DNA of 64,000 bases from Desulfovibrio sp. JC022 (GCF_010470665.1 NZ_VOPZ01000012.1:1-64000); one strand, 5' to 3'; counted from the first letter of the stretch, positions 1 through 9,133 are shown. Notes: a model not told the origin generated them from the letters alone. A program made the numbers and translations.

Positions 1-2
1 TA

Positions 3-167
3 CTTCGTGACCCAAACAAAGTGATACTCAATTTTGTACTTCGTATGACTGCCTCTGCGGTATTCCATACGGAGAATATAAAGCAACTACTAGCTGAAAG
101 CTACCCGGCTGAAGCCGGGGGATTTAACCTTAGAGGCGGACGATTAAAGCTAGTTGCCCTTTATTGA
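3..167 (+). mobile_element. Distal end of an IS200/IS605-like element (partial)
   Basis: A short open frame enters from the left edge and stops at 165-167. It is overlapped by a GC-rich hairpin at 104-119 (CCCGGCT / AGCCGGG, two-base centre) followed by GGATTTAACC. IS200/IS605 elements typically end in such an imperfect subterminal hairpin, and in tnpB-bearing members it overlaps the 3' end of the gene and belongs to the guide-type RNA. No catalytic motif is visible because the rest of the element is outside the window, so the family call rests only on the hairpin and its position. It could be an isolated repeat. Confidence 0.35.
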
Positions 168-308
168 GTTTGGCGTGTCAACGGATAGCAATGTACAGTA
201 GTAAATACCAACAACTTTTTATAAATTATAATACCGAGTACTTGCTTAAAAGATAAGATTCTCCTAATATTATAATCATCGCAACTTTCTCATTATCCCG
301 AGGACAAC

Positions 309-1082
309 ATGAAGAGAATCATCATCCTTATTTTTCTTTCATTCACAATCCTATCCACATCCGCCCTAGCAAACGAAACTTATACAATTGGAATACCATA
401 CCTCAACGCAGAAAAAGGTATCACCCCAAAAATAGAAGCACTCATAAGTGAAATGTATTCTCGTGCCAATTTGTCTATAAAATTTAAATATTTTCCAGGA
501 TTACGTGACTTAATATCCGCAAATAACGGGATCACAGATGGTTCTGGAGTACGTACTCTTCAGGCTATAGCACAATACTCCAATCTCACAAACATCACCA
601 CCCCCGTTGCGGTTGCAAATTTTTCTTCATTCAGCAAAAACAAGAAAAACATAATCACCACCCCCAAAGATCTCCATAAACTTACTGTGGGTGTTGTCCG
701 CGGAGAAATAACACCCTGCAACATAGCCCACAAATACGCGAAGAAAGCCCATATCGTAAATTCTTACGAAAGCCTCCTGGGATTACTGGAACGAGGCCGG
801 GTGGATGCCATCATAATGGAAAGGACGTTAGCAAGAAAACTGTTCACGAAAAAAAACGCAAAAGGAATAATCGAATCCGAACCATTAGTTTCAAGAAAAC
901 TTTATCACATAATAAACAATAAACATGCTCATTTTCTTAAGCCCAAACTGGATAAATCCCTCAGGGGAATGCTCCTTGATGGAACAGCAAAGAAACTCTT
1001 TGGGCAATATGAAGACATTATTTTCTCAACTCCTCCGCTCCCCCCAAAAAAGTCAAGGACTACTCAAACAACTCCTCAATGA
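309..1082 (+). CDS. Orphan periplasmic solute-binding protein (SBP_bac_3-like)
   Basis: The 257-residue product starts with a clear signal peptide (basic Lys/Arg, hydrophobic core, cleavage after Ala-Leu-Ala near residue 21). The rest has the length and motifs of a type 2 periplasmic binding fold: an early IGIPY-type strand, a middle segment with 'LTVGVVRGE', and a 'GRVDAIIMER' segment typical of the family. A GAGGA ribosome site lies about 6 bases upstream of the ATG. No permease or ATPase gene is adjacent, so it may serve a distant transporter or act as a sensor-type binding protein. The Pro/Thr-rich tail after residue 240 is unusual. The ligand cannot be told from sequence. Confidence 0.75.
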   Translation: MKRIIILIFLSFTILSTSALANETYTIGIPYLNAEKGITPKIEALISEMYSRANLSIKFKYFPGLRDLISANNGITDGSGVRTLQAIAQYSNLTNITTPVAVANFSSFSKNKKNIITTPKDLHKLTVGVVRGEITPCNIAHKYAKKAHIVNSYESLLGLLERGRVDAIIMERTLARKLFTKKNAKGIIESEPLVSRKLYHIINNKHAHFLKPKLDKSLRGMLLDGTAKKLFGQYEDIIFSTPPLPPKKSRTTQTTPQ

Positions 1083-1551
1083 CGCTGTTTTTATCTGCAA
1101 TAACAGCTAAAGACTATCACTCAGACCAAGAACATATTCAGGAGCAGAATTATCGGCGTGAATTACAACTCAGAAAATTGAAACGATGTCTATGAATCAT
1201 ACAAATAACACCCTACTCGGCAAGCGTCGGTTTCGGTTGCAGAAAAAGCTCTTTCAGCTTTTCGGGATCATCGGAAAGAAGTGCTTTGTCCATACGGATA
1301 CCTCGATTTGGAGTTTTTCAAACTAAAAATCATGGGGATTCATCAAGCGAAGTGCGCTTTAACCGATAAACCTTTAAAATTTCATTTATCAATACTATGC
1401 TAATATTATATGTGTGAATCGGAAACGCAGCTTCCCGGTTGGAAGATAGCCAGCCCCTGTCATTTTCACTAAAAAACTCCAAGAGCTTACAAATTAATCT
1501 AGTCCTTGGAGTCCTATACTGTATCAAGTCGCAACTCTTATAACAGCAGTG
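1083..1551. other. Gene-poor spacer between binding protein and relaxase
   Basis: I see no convincing intact gene here. A 65-codon frame on the minus strand (1330-1527) has no ribosome site and no recognisable composition. The only item that looks once-coding is the 26-codon frame at 1213-1293. The stretch fits the debris usually left between mobile element parts. Confidence 0.5.
1213..1293 (-). pseudogene. Short remnant resembling the start of an IS66-type transposase
   Basis: Twenty-six codons run from ATG at 1293 to TAG at 1213-1215, preceded by GAGG at a good distance. The peptide begins MDKALLSDDPEKLKELF, which resembles the N-terminal pattern of IS66 TnpC proteins (a short acidic lead, then an LKxLxL helix). 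The frame ends before any transposase domain, so if the reading is right this is only a stub. The resemblance is weak and by eye. Confidence 0.2.
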
Positions 1552-3168
1552 CTACCTACAAAACTTCATATTCAACGAACGCTCAATCATATTGCCAGAG
1601 ATGACAGCCTTCCGCCCAAACATCAACCGCGCAAAATTATGCGCCACTTGTGCGGCCCCCGGATCATTCACACTGAAGAAAATTTTATCACCATTGTCTT
1701 TTACCATAGCTCCATTCGTCAGCGTGTATAGAACGTTCCCTGACGAATCAACACGCCAAGTCATTTGATCTAAATTACGCTTGTTAGGATCATCAATACG
1801 CTTAGCCTCTTCTGCCTGCAACTGGAGCATCTTAGAAATGGACAAAAGCCTTAGTTTATCTTTCCAAACCAAGCTTGAATCAAATTTGAGCTGGCTCTGC
1901 TTGATCTTCAGATCAGAAACTTTTGACGCTGTGCCTGCAAATTCCGAGGAAGGCTTACTTTGAATAGGCTCCTTCTTTGAACGCAAGATCTGCAAAGCTA
2001 CTTTGTCGCCGTTTTCAGCCTTCCATTTCAAAAAAACGTTCCAACGATTGAATGGTATTTGCTGACGCAGCTCCGCACGCTTTTCAGCTATTTCTTTTTT
2101 TAAAACTTCAATAGCTTCCGACTTTCTGCCAGCAGCCAAGGCAATCAGACGACTTCGATCTTTGGGCCTCAACTTGCTGTCTCTCCTTAAGGCTTTGATC
2201 TTGTCACCCCACTCAGAATTGATCTGTTTCCAGCAGCAATCCTGCTCTTCACGCAAAGCCTCATAAGTTTTTTTTCTGTCAGTTACAGAAACTTTATACT
2301 CGGCGTAAAGTTTGCCACGCGGTTTATGTAAAGGCCGGGCTACGTACCTATCTTTATCATTCCCCACGAACTCTATGGGCTTCTGATAGTGGCCGAACTG
2401 GGCCTCAAGCTTGGACTTGGTAAAATCACGGTCAAGTCGGCTGGCTTTGATAGCTGTCTTGGAATGACGGTCTTTGATAATACAACCATTCCCGCGCAGC
2501 CGAACTTCGATGCCAATACCTGCGAGTGATTTATGAAAAGACTGCCAGCCTTGAGCTTTATCAAGAGCCTTTAAAATAAAACCCTTGCGCTCCTTCACAT
2601 ACGAATCAAAAGACTGCTGACCGGAATGGGCTTCATAAGTTGCAGCCAGGTCGTTATTGCGTTTGGGCTGCAAATCTTTCTGCCTGCCATTGTCCAATTT
2701 CAGGCCGAACTTTTGTTCCAGTTCACGGTGCAACCGGTCGCGCTTATGAAAATCCCGGTAAGGCTCGTGTCTGGTCAGTTTCTCCGGGTGAATCATATTG
2801 TATGCGATGTGCATGTGCAGATTATTGGTGTTCTTATGCACCCCGCAATGCCGCTGGTGTTCCTCAAAACCCAAAACCTTGGAAAACTCCTGCTCAATCT
2901 CTTTAAACTTTTCCTGCGTAAGGACAGACTCATCTTCCGGCCTGAAGGACACGATCAAGTGATAGGTCTTTTCCTTACGGGTTCGTTTATTAAGATCCTG
3001 AGTATCGAGCACTTCCTGAATCGCCAGCTCGTAATCATCTCCGGCCCAACACCCAGCACACCATGACATGAGGCTCTTTTCGCCCTTGTGCTTGGCGTCG
3101 GCAATATATTGGGCCAGTCTTCGGTAATTGTCGTTTTGCGGCTTACAGGCAACCCTGCGGCTAATCAT
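1552..3168 (-). CDS. MOBP-type relaxase (TraI/MobA-like) with C-terminal LPD7-like domain
   Basis: This 538-residue protein should nick its oriT and stay bound to the 5' end during conjugative mobilization. Tyrosines near residues 15 and 21 are candidates for the catalytic residue. The three-His metal motif is seen as HKNTNNLHMH (residues 111-120), and a second cluster of His and Arg follows. A Lys/Glu-rich helical middle leads to a C-terminal segment containing MTWRVDSSGNVLYTL and a KIFFS motif, as in LPD7-type domains of relaxases and mobile-element proteins. It overlaps the upstream relaxosome gene by four bases (ATGA), showing translational coupling. A divergent, truncated copy of the last ~170 residues lies at 25026-25565. 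No type IV secretion genes are present, so it would be mobilized in trans. Confidence 0.85.
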   Translation of the reverse strand: MISRRVACKPQNDNYRRLAQYIADAKHKGEKSLMSWCAGCWAGDDYELAIQEVLDTQDLNKRTRKEKTYHLIVSFRPEDESVLTQEKFKEIEQEFSKVLGFEEHQRHCGVHKNTNNLHMHIAYNMIHPEKLTRHEPYRDFHKRDRLHRELEQKFGLKLDNGRQKDLQPKRNNDLAATYEAHSGQQSFDSYVKERKGFILKALDKAQGWQSFHKSLAGIGIEVRLRGNGCIIKDRHSKTAIKASRLDRDFTKSKLEAQFGHYQKPIEFVGNDKDRYVARPLHKPRGKLYAEYKVSVTDRKKTYEALREEQDCCWKQINSEWGDKIKALRRDSKLRPKDRSRLIALAAGRKSEAIEVLKKEIAEKRAELRQQIPFNRWNVFLKWKAENGDKVALQILRSKKEPIQSKPSSEFAGTASKVSDLKIKQSQLKFDSSLVWKDKLRLLSISKMLQLQAEEAKRIDDPNKRNLDQMTWRVDSSGNVLYTLTNGAMVKDNGDKIFFSVNDPGAAQVAHNFARLMFGRKAVISGNMIERSLNMKFCR

Positions 3169-3482
3169 ATAGACCTCACCTTCTGGACTATTTGCCGTTG
3201 AGTCTGACCTATTTCTCTAAGCAGCTTCTCAGCCGCTTTTCGATTGTCGTCATCGTCCAGAATCAGCATTTTTAAAAGACCACCCAGACGGCCTTGATCT
3301 CCATTAAGCTTCAGAAGCTCCCGGCGGGTCTGTTGATCCGTGCTGCTTCTGATTTCATGGCCCAGACATACCGCCTTGGTAAACGCAGATAGAGACAAAC
3401 TACACTGCTCTGCGCTTGAACAGATTTGCTCATATTCCTTTTCCGAAACATAGGTTTTGATAACTTTCTTTTTGCTGGGCAC
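3165..3482 (-). CDS. Relaxosome accessory protein (TraJ/MobC-like)
   Basis: A small basic 105-residue protein directly upstream of, and overlapping, the relaxase gene. The N-terminal third (KKKVIKTYVSEKEYEQI, then SLSAFTKAVCLG) fits the ribbon-helix-helix DNA-binding fold of TraJ/MobC proteins. The second half holds a QGRLGGLLKMLI motif and a helical tail typical of MobC family members. In P-type systems the equivalent protein binds next to nic and recruits the relaxase, which suits the oriT-like repeat 80-130 bases upstream. Family membership is fairly secure; the exact subfamily is not. Confidence 0.75.
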   Translation of the reverse strand: MPSKKKVIKTYVSEKEYEQICSSAEQCSLSLSAFTKAVCLGHEIRSSTDQQTRRELLKLNGDQGRLGGLLKMLILDDDDNRKAAEKLLREIGQTQRQIVQKVRSI

Positions 3483-3559
3483 GAATCACTTTTCCTCACG
3501 ATTGTCTTATCAATTGCGTTGAACCGAAGGTGAATAAGCCACCCTCAGTCCAAGGCTGA

Positions 3560-3614
3560 GCAGGACGTAAGGTACACCGCTTTGAAAAAGTGGGCCTACC
3601 TTACCTGTCCTGCC
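3560..3614 (+). other. Putative origin of transfer (oriT) with P-type nic site
   Basis: Inverted arms GCAGGACGTAAGGTA (3560-3574) and TACCTTACCTGTCCTGC (3597-3613) flank a 22-base spacer; the right arm carries two extra bases. The right arm ends in TGTCCTG|C, close to the P-type nic consensus YATCCTG|Y, so cleavage is predicted between 3612 and 3613 on the plus strand. It sits just upstream of the relaxosome gene, the usual place. With that polarity the relaxase genes would enter the recipient last, as in classical systems. Confidence 0.65.
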
Positions 3615-3639
3615 TTCGGACACCATGAGAAACTATGCC

Positions 3640-4095
3640 ATTTTTTGATATTCAGGAAGGAGGTCTTCGAAAATTCATAATCATATCAATTAATAAAACA
3701 TGGAACCAAACGAAATCAAACAGAATCAAAATTTCTCAAAAAATATCATTCAGTATCAAAAAATATCATAATTCGAACTGCAAATCTCAATACACACACA
3801 GTTCTGATTTAAATTACCCCAAAATATAAACCATATACTTTTAACAACTAATATTTTAATAAGTACCTAAACAACGGAAATTTCGTTCCCCTAAAAGAAG
3901 CGAGGATGCTGATTTTTCTTAAGCATCCTTGTTTCTTCATATTCTTTCGCAATTAGAAGTTCTTCCTAACAAGCTAGCTCACGCCGGGACAGGGGATTGT
4001 GCACGCCCGGTTGATCCATCTCAATCGCTTGACCTTTCTATTTAGAAATTGCCTTCGCATTTCCCGTAAGGTAAACCGGACGAAAGGCCGCAAGC
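3640..4095. other. AT-rich leading region beside oriT, no clear gene
   Basis: The stretch from about 3665 to 3860 is very AT-rich and has short direct repeats (AATCAAA units near 3713-3735; AAAAAATATCAT twice near 3735-3770). A frame of 64 codons at 3635-3829 is biased to Lys/Ile/Ser and has no ribosome site, so I do not call it. A hairpin sits at 3903-3929. The 3960-4095 part is GC-richer but shows no gene. Confidence 0.45.
3903..3929. terminator. Hairpin, possible terminator or small-RNA end
   Basis: AGGATGCT (3903-3910) pairs perfectly with AGCATCCT (3922-3929) around an 11-base loop, followed by TGTTTCTT. No gene ends close by, so it may close an unseen small transcript. Confidence 0.35.
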
Positions 4096-4161
4096 TGGCA
4101 ACAGCCTGTTGCCAAATTACAAAAAATCACCCAGCAAATAAAAATGGCACAGCTTGTGCCA
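4096..4161. promoter_or_regulatory. Twin palindromes upstream of the HEPN/MNT pair (candidate operators)
   Basis: Two perfect palindromes share the same outer half-sites: TGGCAACAG-C-CTGTTGCCA at 4096-4114 and TGGCACA-GCT-TGTGCCA at 4145-4161. The second ends 16 bases before the HEPN start codon. Such paired dyads in front of a toxin-antitoxin operon usually serve autoregulation. The binding protein is not known; neither HEPN nor MNT has an obvious DNA-binding domain. Confidence 0.45.
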
Positions 4162-4177
4162 CTTTTGAGAGATAGTC

Positions 4178-4588
4178 ATGGATTACACACAGTTTAAAAA
4201 AGCGATCCTCCGCTTTGAGGAAATGCTCCGTAAATACAACGAAGGTTCAGCCGATCTTGACGAGATAACCAAGGACGCTGTTCAGGATTCATTGGTCAAA
4301 CGTTTTGAATACACGCTGGAACTGGCTTGGAAAAGCTGCAAACGGCACCTGTTTGAAGAAGGATACGTTGAAGTAAAAACCATGGGTCCGAAGCCGATGA
4401 TGCGCTTCGCTTTCACTGCGGATCTTATCGCCAATGTTGACAACTGGATCGGATACATCAATGCCCGCAATGACACCTCGCACGATTATTCCGGCGACAA
4501 GGCAGACGCCATTTTGGATATTGTAGATGATTTCTATGATGATGTGGTCGATCTATACGAGAAGATTTCAAAGGAAACATGGGAATAA
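4178..4588 (+). CDS. HEPN-domain protein, toxin partner of an HEPN/MNT pair (HI0074-like)
   Basis: This 136-residue all-helical protein matches the nucleotidyltransferase substrate-binding (HI0074) branch of HEPN proteins. The conserved RNase-type motif is visible as RNDTSHDY, giving R-x4-H in the last third, and the helix VKRFEYTLELAWKSCKRHL is typical of the family. In studied pairs the HEPN protein is an RNase toxin that the MNT partner neutralizes by adding AMP units. The gene overlaps the MNT gene by ten bases, so the two are co-translated. Being next to mobilization genes suggests a role in maintaining the element, which is inference. Confidence 0.85.
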   Translation: MDYTQFKKAILRFEEMLRKYNEGSADLDEITKDAVQDSLVKRFEYTLELAWKSCKRHLFEEGYVEVKTMGPKPMMRFAFTADLIANVDNWIGYINARNDTSHDYSGDKADAILDIVDDFYDDVVDLYEKISKETWE

Positions 4589-4890
4589 TGCCGAAAATTG
4601 ACGTCAGCCCTGCACAGCTGAAAATAATCCTTTCGCTGATTGAAACCCACCTGCCGAACACCACTGTCTGGGCATATGGTTCCCGCGCCACAGGATCTGC
4701 CCGCCCGCAGTCAGATCTGGACCTTGTGGCCTTTGCTTCTGCTGATCAGAAAAAAGCAATTTATGCCCTGAAAGAGGCATTTGAAGAAAGTGATCTACCT
4801 TTTATAGTTGATCTTTTTGTCTGGAACAGTGTGCCTGATGAGTTTCGGGGGAATGTTGAGCGGGAACGGATTGTTTTGGTGGAGGGCTAA
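4579..4890 (+). CDS. MNT-type minimal nucleotidyltransferase antitoxin
   Basis: A 103-residue protein with the nucleotidyltransferase signature GSRATGSARPQSDLDL (Gly-Ser, then the two metal Asp residues as DLD). The third carboxylate is likely the Asp in 'FIVDLFVW'. Length and order fit the MntA-type antitoxin that AMPylates its HEPN partner. Two starts are possible, ATG at 4579 inside the HEPN gene or ATG at 4588 overlapping the HEPN stop (TAATG); the second gives the tidier coupling. The opposite gene order is also known in this family. Confidence 0.85.
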   Translation: MGIMPKIDVSPAQLKIILSLIETHLPNTTVWAYGSRATGSARPQSDLDLVAFASADQKKAIYALKEAFEESDLPFIVDLFVWNSVPDEFRGNVERERIVLVEG

Positions 4891-5048
4891 CCAGACACTC
4901 TCTCCTTTACCTCACGCTTCTCCGCAAGTTCTTTTGCAGGACAAGGTTCATCCATTGATTTCAATGCGGACGTAAAAAATTTTGGGCGACTCAACAGAAA
5001 CCACGACAGCCTAATAGTCGGAGGATAAATTTCTTCAGTTGGAATTGA
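4887..5048 (-). pseudogene. Orphan C-terminal coding fragment
   Basis: An open stretch of 53 codons on the minus strand ends in TAG at 4887-4889 and lacks any start codon in frame before a stop at 5049-5051. Its composition looks protein-like: an aromatic stretch with SRPKFF, a CPAK motif and a charged Lys/Glu tail. It abuts the end of the antitoxin gene, so it may be the cut-off end of a gene lost when the block inserted. I do not recognise the family. Confidence 0.25.
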
Positions 5049-5179
5049 TTAAGTTTTAACAAACTCATTTGGTATCAATGACTCGACTAAGTTGAAGTCT
5101 AGCCTTGATAAGAATTTTAATTTCCCATAAATACATTTGATAGCACGGTTTATATAAACGCTCAAAATACAGGTATTTT

Positions 5180-6499
5180 ATGGAGAACAATATTAAAATT
5201 CTGATCATTGAAGACGATGTTATTGATGCACGCTTTATTAGGACCGTTCTGAGCTCAGCAGGCTATGACTCAGATGTAGCACATCACCCAAATGAAGCTC
5301 TTGAAGTATTAAATGAGCATTCTTATGATTTAATATTAGTAGACCTAAAAATGAGTGATATGGGCGGAATGCAGATTCTTGAGCTGGTTAAAAGATATTA
5401 CCCCGCTACAGAAGTCATTATCATTACAGCACATGCGTCCATTGATACCGCCGTGGAAGCAATCAAGTTGGGTGCTTATTCTTATTTTGTAAAAGGGGAT
5501 CCGGCTCGTAAGCTTATTTCCGACATTAAAGATATTGCCGGACGGAAGACAGAAAAAAACTTTGACAATCCCGCCGAAACTTCAGTGGAATCATCGCGCC
5601 TTAAAACCAGAGGAGCAACCTTTACAAGTGTTCTGTTACAAGCAAGAAAAATAGCTTCTGCAAGCATGAACGTCATACTTGTCGGCACACCGGGGACTGG
5701 ACGAAAGGCTCTGGCGCAGCACATAGGCAAAAGCTCCTCCCCAAAAGACGGCCATGCATACGAAATTGATTTTCCTTTGACGCAGGAGCTGCCCCATCAA
5801 ACAGCCAAAGACGAACTGGTTAATTATCTGGACCAATACGGAAGCGCAGGTACTTGCATTTTTTTAAATATTGATCAGGCTGATCCTGAAATTCTGTCTG
5901 ACCTGCTCAGCACTCTAGAAACACACATCCCCCACCATTCTTCAGGAAGGACTGGTATTTCAGTTATTTCAACCAGTACATCGCGATCAATACCTCGCCT
6001 CAAAGTCACTTACGGTTCAGAATTGTTTTTTCACTATTGGGGAAGCAAGACCGAACTGCCGGAAATGAAGGAACGCAGAGAAGATTTACCACTCGTAGTT
6101 GAAGATTTTATTGAAAAACTAAGCATAAAACAAAATGCTCCCACACCGGAAATTGACAGCAGTTTAATCGAACATATTTCGACAGCTTTTTTTGCACAGG
6201 AGTTCGAGGGGTTGGAAACCCTGCTCCAACGTCTCTTTGAGGCATCTTCGGGAGCACCACTCACTTCAAGCTTACTGGAACAGGTTGAAACCGATGACAT
6301 TCTCTTGCAAAAAGGACAGCTTCTTTTTCCGACTGAACCGTCATCGCTGAAAGAAGCCCGGAAACAGACTGAGCGAGAATTCATCAAAACCATCTATGAC
6401 CGCAGCGAAAGGAACAAGAGCAAAACAGCTACAGCACTAGGCATATCCGCCCGTCAGCTATATAATATGCTCAAAAAATACAACCTTGAAAAATCATAA
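5180..6499 (+). CDS. Response regulator: REC, degenerate AAA+ and Fis-type HTH
   Basis: The receiver domain (residues 1-120) has its acidic pocket (E11, D12), phospho-acceptor D55 and conserved T/K near 83 and 105. The middle (about 150-380) aligns in layout with NtrC-type AAA+ domains but the P-loop reads GTPGTGRK, the GAFTGA loop that touches sigma-54 is missing, and the Walker B region reads FLNIDQAD. The end (about 395-439) is a Fis-like helix-turn-helix (TATALGISARQLYNMLKKY). So it may bind DNA without activating sigma-54 polymerase. It lies 44 bases before a hybrid kinase, its probable partner. The degeneracy is seen directly; loss of ATPase activity is inferred. Confidence 0.8.
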   Translation: MENNIKILIIEDDVIDARFIRTVLSSAGYDSDVAHHPNEALEVLNEHSYDLILVDLKMSDMGGMQILELVKRYYPATEVIIITAHASIDTAVEAIKLGAYSYFVKGDPARKLISDIKDIAGRKTEKNFDNPAETSVESSRLKTRGATFTSVLLQARKIASASMNVILVGTPGTGRKALAQHIGKSSSPKDGHAYEIDFPLTQELPHQTAKDELVNYLDQYGSAGTCIFLNIDQADPEILSDLLSTLETHIPHHSSGRTGISVISTSTSRSIPRLKVTYGSELFFHYWGSKTELPEMKERREDLPLVVEDFIEKLSIKQNAPTPEIDSSLIEHISTAFFAQEFEGLETLLQRLFEASSGAPLTSSLLEQVETDDILLQKGQLLFPTEPSSLKEARKQTEREFIKTIYDRSERNKSKTATALGISARQLYNMLKKYNLEKS

Positions 6500-6543
6500 C
6501 TGCAGCAGGTTAATAGTGCCCTCGATGCAATAAAGGAGTACCA

Positions 6544-9102
6544 ATGCTAAACCTTGACCTGAAGACACTGCTGCTTGCCTACGCACTGGTTTCCTTTATG
6601 ACCGGAGTTGCCTTATTCTGGCTCAAAAACAATTTTGCTGAAGAAAAAGCTCTTTCCTGCTGGGGAGCAGGGAGCCTGCTTACCGGGACTGGTGTGGCTC
6701 TTATTGCGATGCGAGCCGAACTTCCTGTTGTGCTGACCATATTTGCAGCGAATGCATCCATTTTTCTGGGACTCTTCACAACATGGAGCGGAATCCGCAT
6801 ATTCAGGAGTAAATCTTCCAAATGGAGAACCATAATATTCATGACCCTGCTGGCTAGCGGAGCTCTTTACTGGGACGCAGCCACAGATCCAAACCTCAAA
6901 TTTCGCTTCACTATTGCCGTGATTATGATTGGTGCCAGTCAGATTTTTTCCGGAATAGAACTCCGCAAAAGTAAACGTCCCCTACATAAAAAAATTTCCA
7001 TTGTCTTTTTCGGGTTCGGTATTTTTAATGCATTCTGGATAGTTTTCATGCTCTTTTATTTGAAAAGCAACCTGTTCATGGATGCCTATAACTTTGTTCT
7101 ATCACTTTACAGCGCGTCAATAATTTACCAGGTGATGTTGACTGCATCCATGGTTCTGCTGCTAAGCAATAGAATTAACGAAAAATTACAGTTCGCCAAG
7201 GATGAAGCAGAATCTGCAAATAAGGCTAAAAGTGAATTTCTCGCCAATATGAGTCATGAAATACGCACTCCCATGAATGCGATTATCGGCCTTTCTGAAA
7301 TGCTGCTCAGCACTGAAAAAGACCGCAGTCGAGTACACGATCTGCAAAGTATCAACTCCTCGTCCAGTTCTTTGCTTGGACTATTAACCGATGTTCTTGA
7401 TTATTCAAAAATCGAATCAAATGAGATGGAGATAGAAGCAGTTCCATTTTATCTAGATACAATAACCGATTTGGTCCTTGATGTAGCTGTAGGGGCTCTT
7501 GCCTCAAAGAGTGTTGAGTTAACTCTGCTGACAGGCAAAGGAATTCCACCCCGACTTGAAGGTGACCCCTTACGCTTGCAGCAAGTTCTTCTTAATCTGG
7601 TAAACAATGCGGTTAAATTTACTCCAAAAGGCAGCGTCGCTATTAACATTGAAAATGTCTCCAGAACTGCAGACATTATATTACTTAATTTTACAGTTAC
7701 TGATACCGGAATCGGAATCAGTCCTGAGATACAAGCGTCTATGTTCTCTCCTTTCACACAGGCTGACACCTCGACCACACGTAAATATGGTGGGACCGGA
7801 CTGGGGCTGGCTATCAGCGCGCGTCTTGTTGAACTTATGGGGGGCAGGCTTGAGGCCTCCAACTCAGCAAAAAGTGGGAGTACTTTCAGCTTCACCCTAC
7901 CATTCAAAGCTATTGCTACTGATGTGCAGGAAAAAACTGAATGCTGGAACGGACACAAAGCTATTGTCATGGGTAACAATTCCCAGCAGTGTCAACAGGC
8001 TGTAAATCTGCTGCATTCCTTCGGTTTTAAGACCAGCCAGTGCACGGATATTCAGCAGATAGCTTCACTCTTAAAAGCAAACCAATTCTCTGCTTCGTTG
8101 GTCATGGTTCCAGATACTGACTTTATCAAGGATCTACCCATAATAAAGAATGAAATTCGTAAATATTTCTCCGCTTCGCAAGCTCCATTTATGCTTTGTT
8201 GCACCCCACAGGTAGATACTGAAATATTAGACTTTACAGGGTATGGTGTAACCAAATCACCCATCAGGGCGAAACGTTTATTTCTAGAAATAGCGCACGG
8301 ACTCGAATTACCGGAAGATCAAATACCATCACGGTTTCGCAAAACAGCACAAGGGAAGATAGTTTTTTCTTCCTGTTCAACCAGAATCTTGCTGGTCGAA
8401 GACATTGCGATCAACCGCGAAATAATCGAAAGAATGCTTCAGAGCGTGGGACTGGATGTCGACACTGCCGAAAACGGAGAACAGGCCGTACACAGAGCTT
8501 CACAGAACCATTATGACATCGTAATTATGGATATTCAGATGCCGGTGATGGGCGGTTTTGATGCAGCCAAAAAAATCAAGGAAAATACCGGTGAAAATTC
8601 ACCCATATTTATAGGACTTTCCGCCAACGCCACCCGTAAAAGCATTGCAAGATCCGAGCACGAGGGTTTTGCTGCCTACCTGACAAAACCGGTTACCAAA
8701 AGCACGCTCCTTGACTGCCTAGCTAACTGGATTCCAACCCCGCCCCCACCCACGCCCTTAACCAAATACGACTTTGATATTCCCGGAATAGACGTTGAAG
8801 CAGCCATGGAAGACTGTCAGGGCAACATGGAATTCTACAAGGCCCAGCTAAAAGATTTTTCTCTGTATATCAAAAAATTACTTATAGATTTAAAGCAGGC
8901 TAATGCTGCTGGAGACACAGAGAGAATGATGAATATTCTCCACTCGTTACGCGGGACAGCATCATTGCTGAAAATTATAGATTTTGCACAAACTATAGCC
9001 GCGCTTGAGGCAAGCTTATCCTTTGGAAATGAAACAGAAGAAACTATGAACGCTTTATTCAGTGCTGCCGAAAATCTGGAGAGGGTTCTGGCAAAACTGT
9101 AA
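6544..9102 (+). CDS. Membrane hybrid histidine kinase (HisKA-HATPase-REC-Hpt)
   Basis: 852 residues. About seven membrane helices fill residues 1-208 with almost no periplasmic loops. HisKA follows with H238 in [15 protein letters not shown], then an HATPase domain with intact N box ([11 protein letters not shown]), DTGIGI and [11 protein letters not shown] degenerate receiver-like segment spans about 465-590, a good receiver about 615-725 (acceptor Asp in IVIMDIQMP), and a C-terminal Hpt carries the phosphorelay His in [10 protein letters not shown]. This BarA-like layout feeds a four-step relay, most simply to the REC-HTH protein encoded just upstream. GGAG sits before the ATG. It ends at a strong terminator, so the pair forms its own transcript upstream of the surface-protein genes. 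Confidence 0.9.
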   Translation: MLNLDLKTLLLAYALVSFMTGVALFWLKNNFAEEKALSCWGAGSLLTGTGVALIAMRAELPVVLTIFAANASIFLGLFTTWSGIRIFRSKSSKWRTIIFMTLLASGALYWDAATDPNLKFRFTIAVIMIGASQIFSGIELRKSKRPLHKKISIVFFGFGIFNAFWIVFMLFYLKSNLFMDAYNFVLSLYSASIIYQVMLTASMVLLLSNRINEKLQFAKDEAESANKAKSEFLANMSHEIRTPMNAIIGLSEMLLSTEKDRSRVHDLQSINSSSSSLLGLLTDVLDYSKIESNEMEIEAVPFYLDTITDLVLDVAVGALASKSVELTLLTGKGIPPRLEGDPLRLQQVLLNLVNNAVKFTPKGSVAINIENVSRTADIILLNFTVTDTGIGISPEIQASMFSPFTQADTSTTRKYGGTGLGLAISARLVELMGGRLEASNSAKSGSTFSFTLPFKAIATDVQEKTECWNGHKAIVMGNNSQQCQQAVNLLHSFGFKTSQCTDIQQIASLLKANQFSASLVMVPDTDFIKDLPIIKNEIRKYFSASQAPFMLCCTPQVDTEILDFTGYGVTKSPIRAKRLFLEIAHGLELPEDQIPSRFRKTAQGKIVFSSCSTRILLVEDIAINREIIERMLQSVGLDVDTAENGEQAVHRASQNHYDIVIMDIQMPVMGGFDAAKKIKENTGENSPIFIGLSANATRKSIARSEHEGFAAYLTKPVTKSTLLDCLANWIPTPPPPTPLTKYDFDIPGIDVEAAMEDCQGNMEFYKAQLKDFSLYIKKLLIDLKQANAAGDTERMMNILHSLRGTASLLKIIDFAQTIAALEASLSFGNETEETMNALFSAAENLERVLAKL

Positions 9103-9133
9103 TACTATTCTTTAATAATACCAACGGATATCT

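Noticed and set aside
3635-3829. 64-codon frame beside oriT
   Set aside because: AT-rich Lys/Ile/Ser composition, no ribosome site, and it covers short direct repeats.
4145-4161. GG-N10-GC spacing like a sigma-54 promoter before the HEPN gene
   Set aside because: The match is a by-product of the palindrome, the -12 box lacks TTGC, and it lies too close to the start codon.
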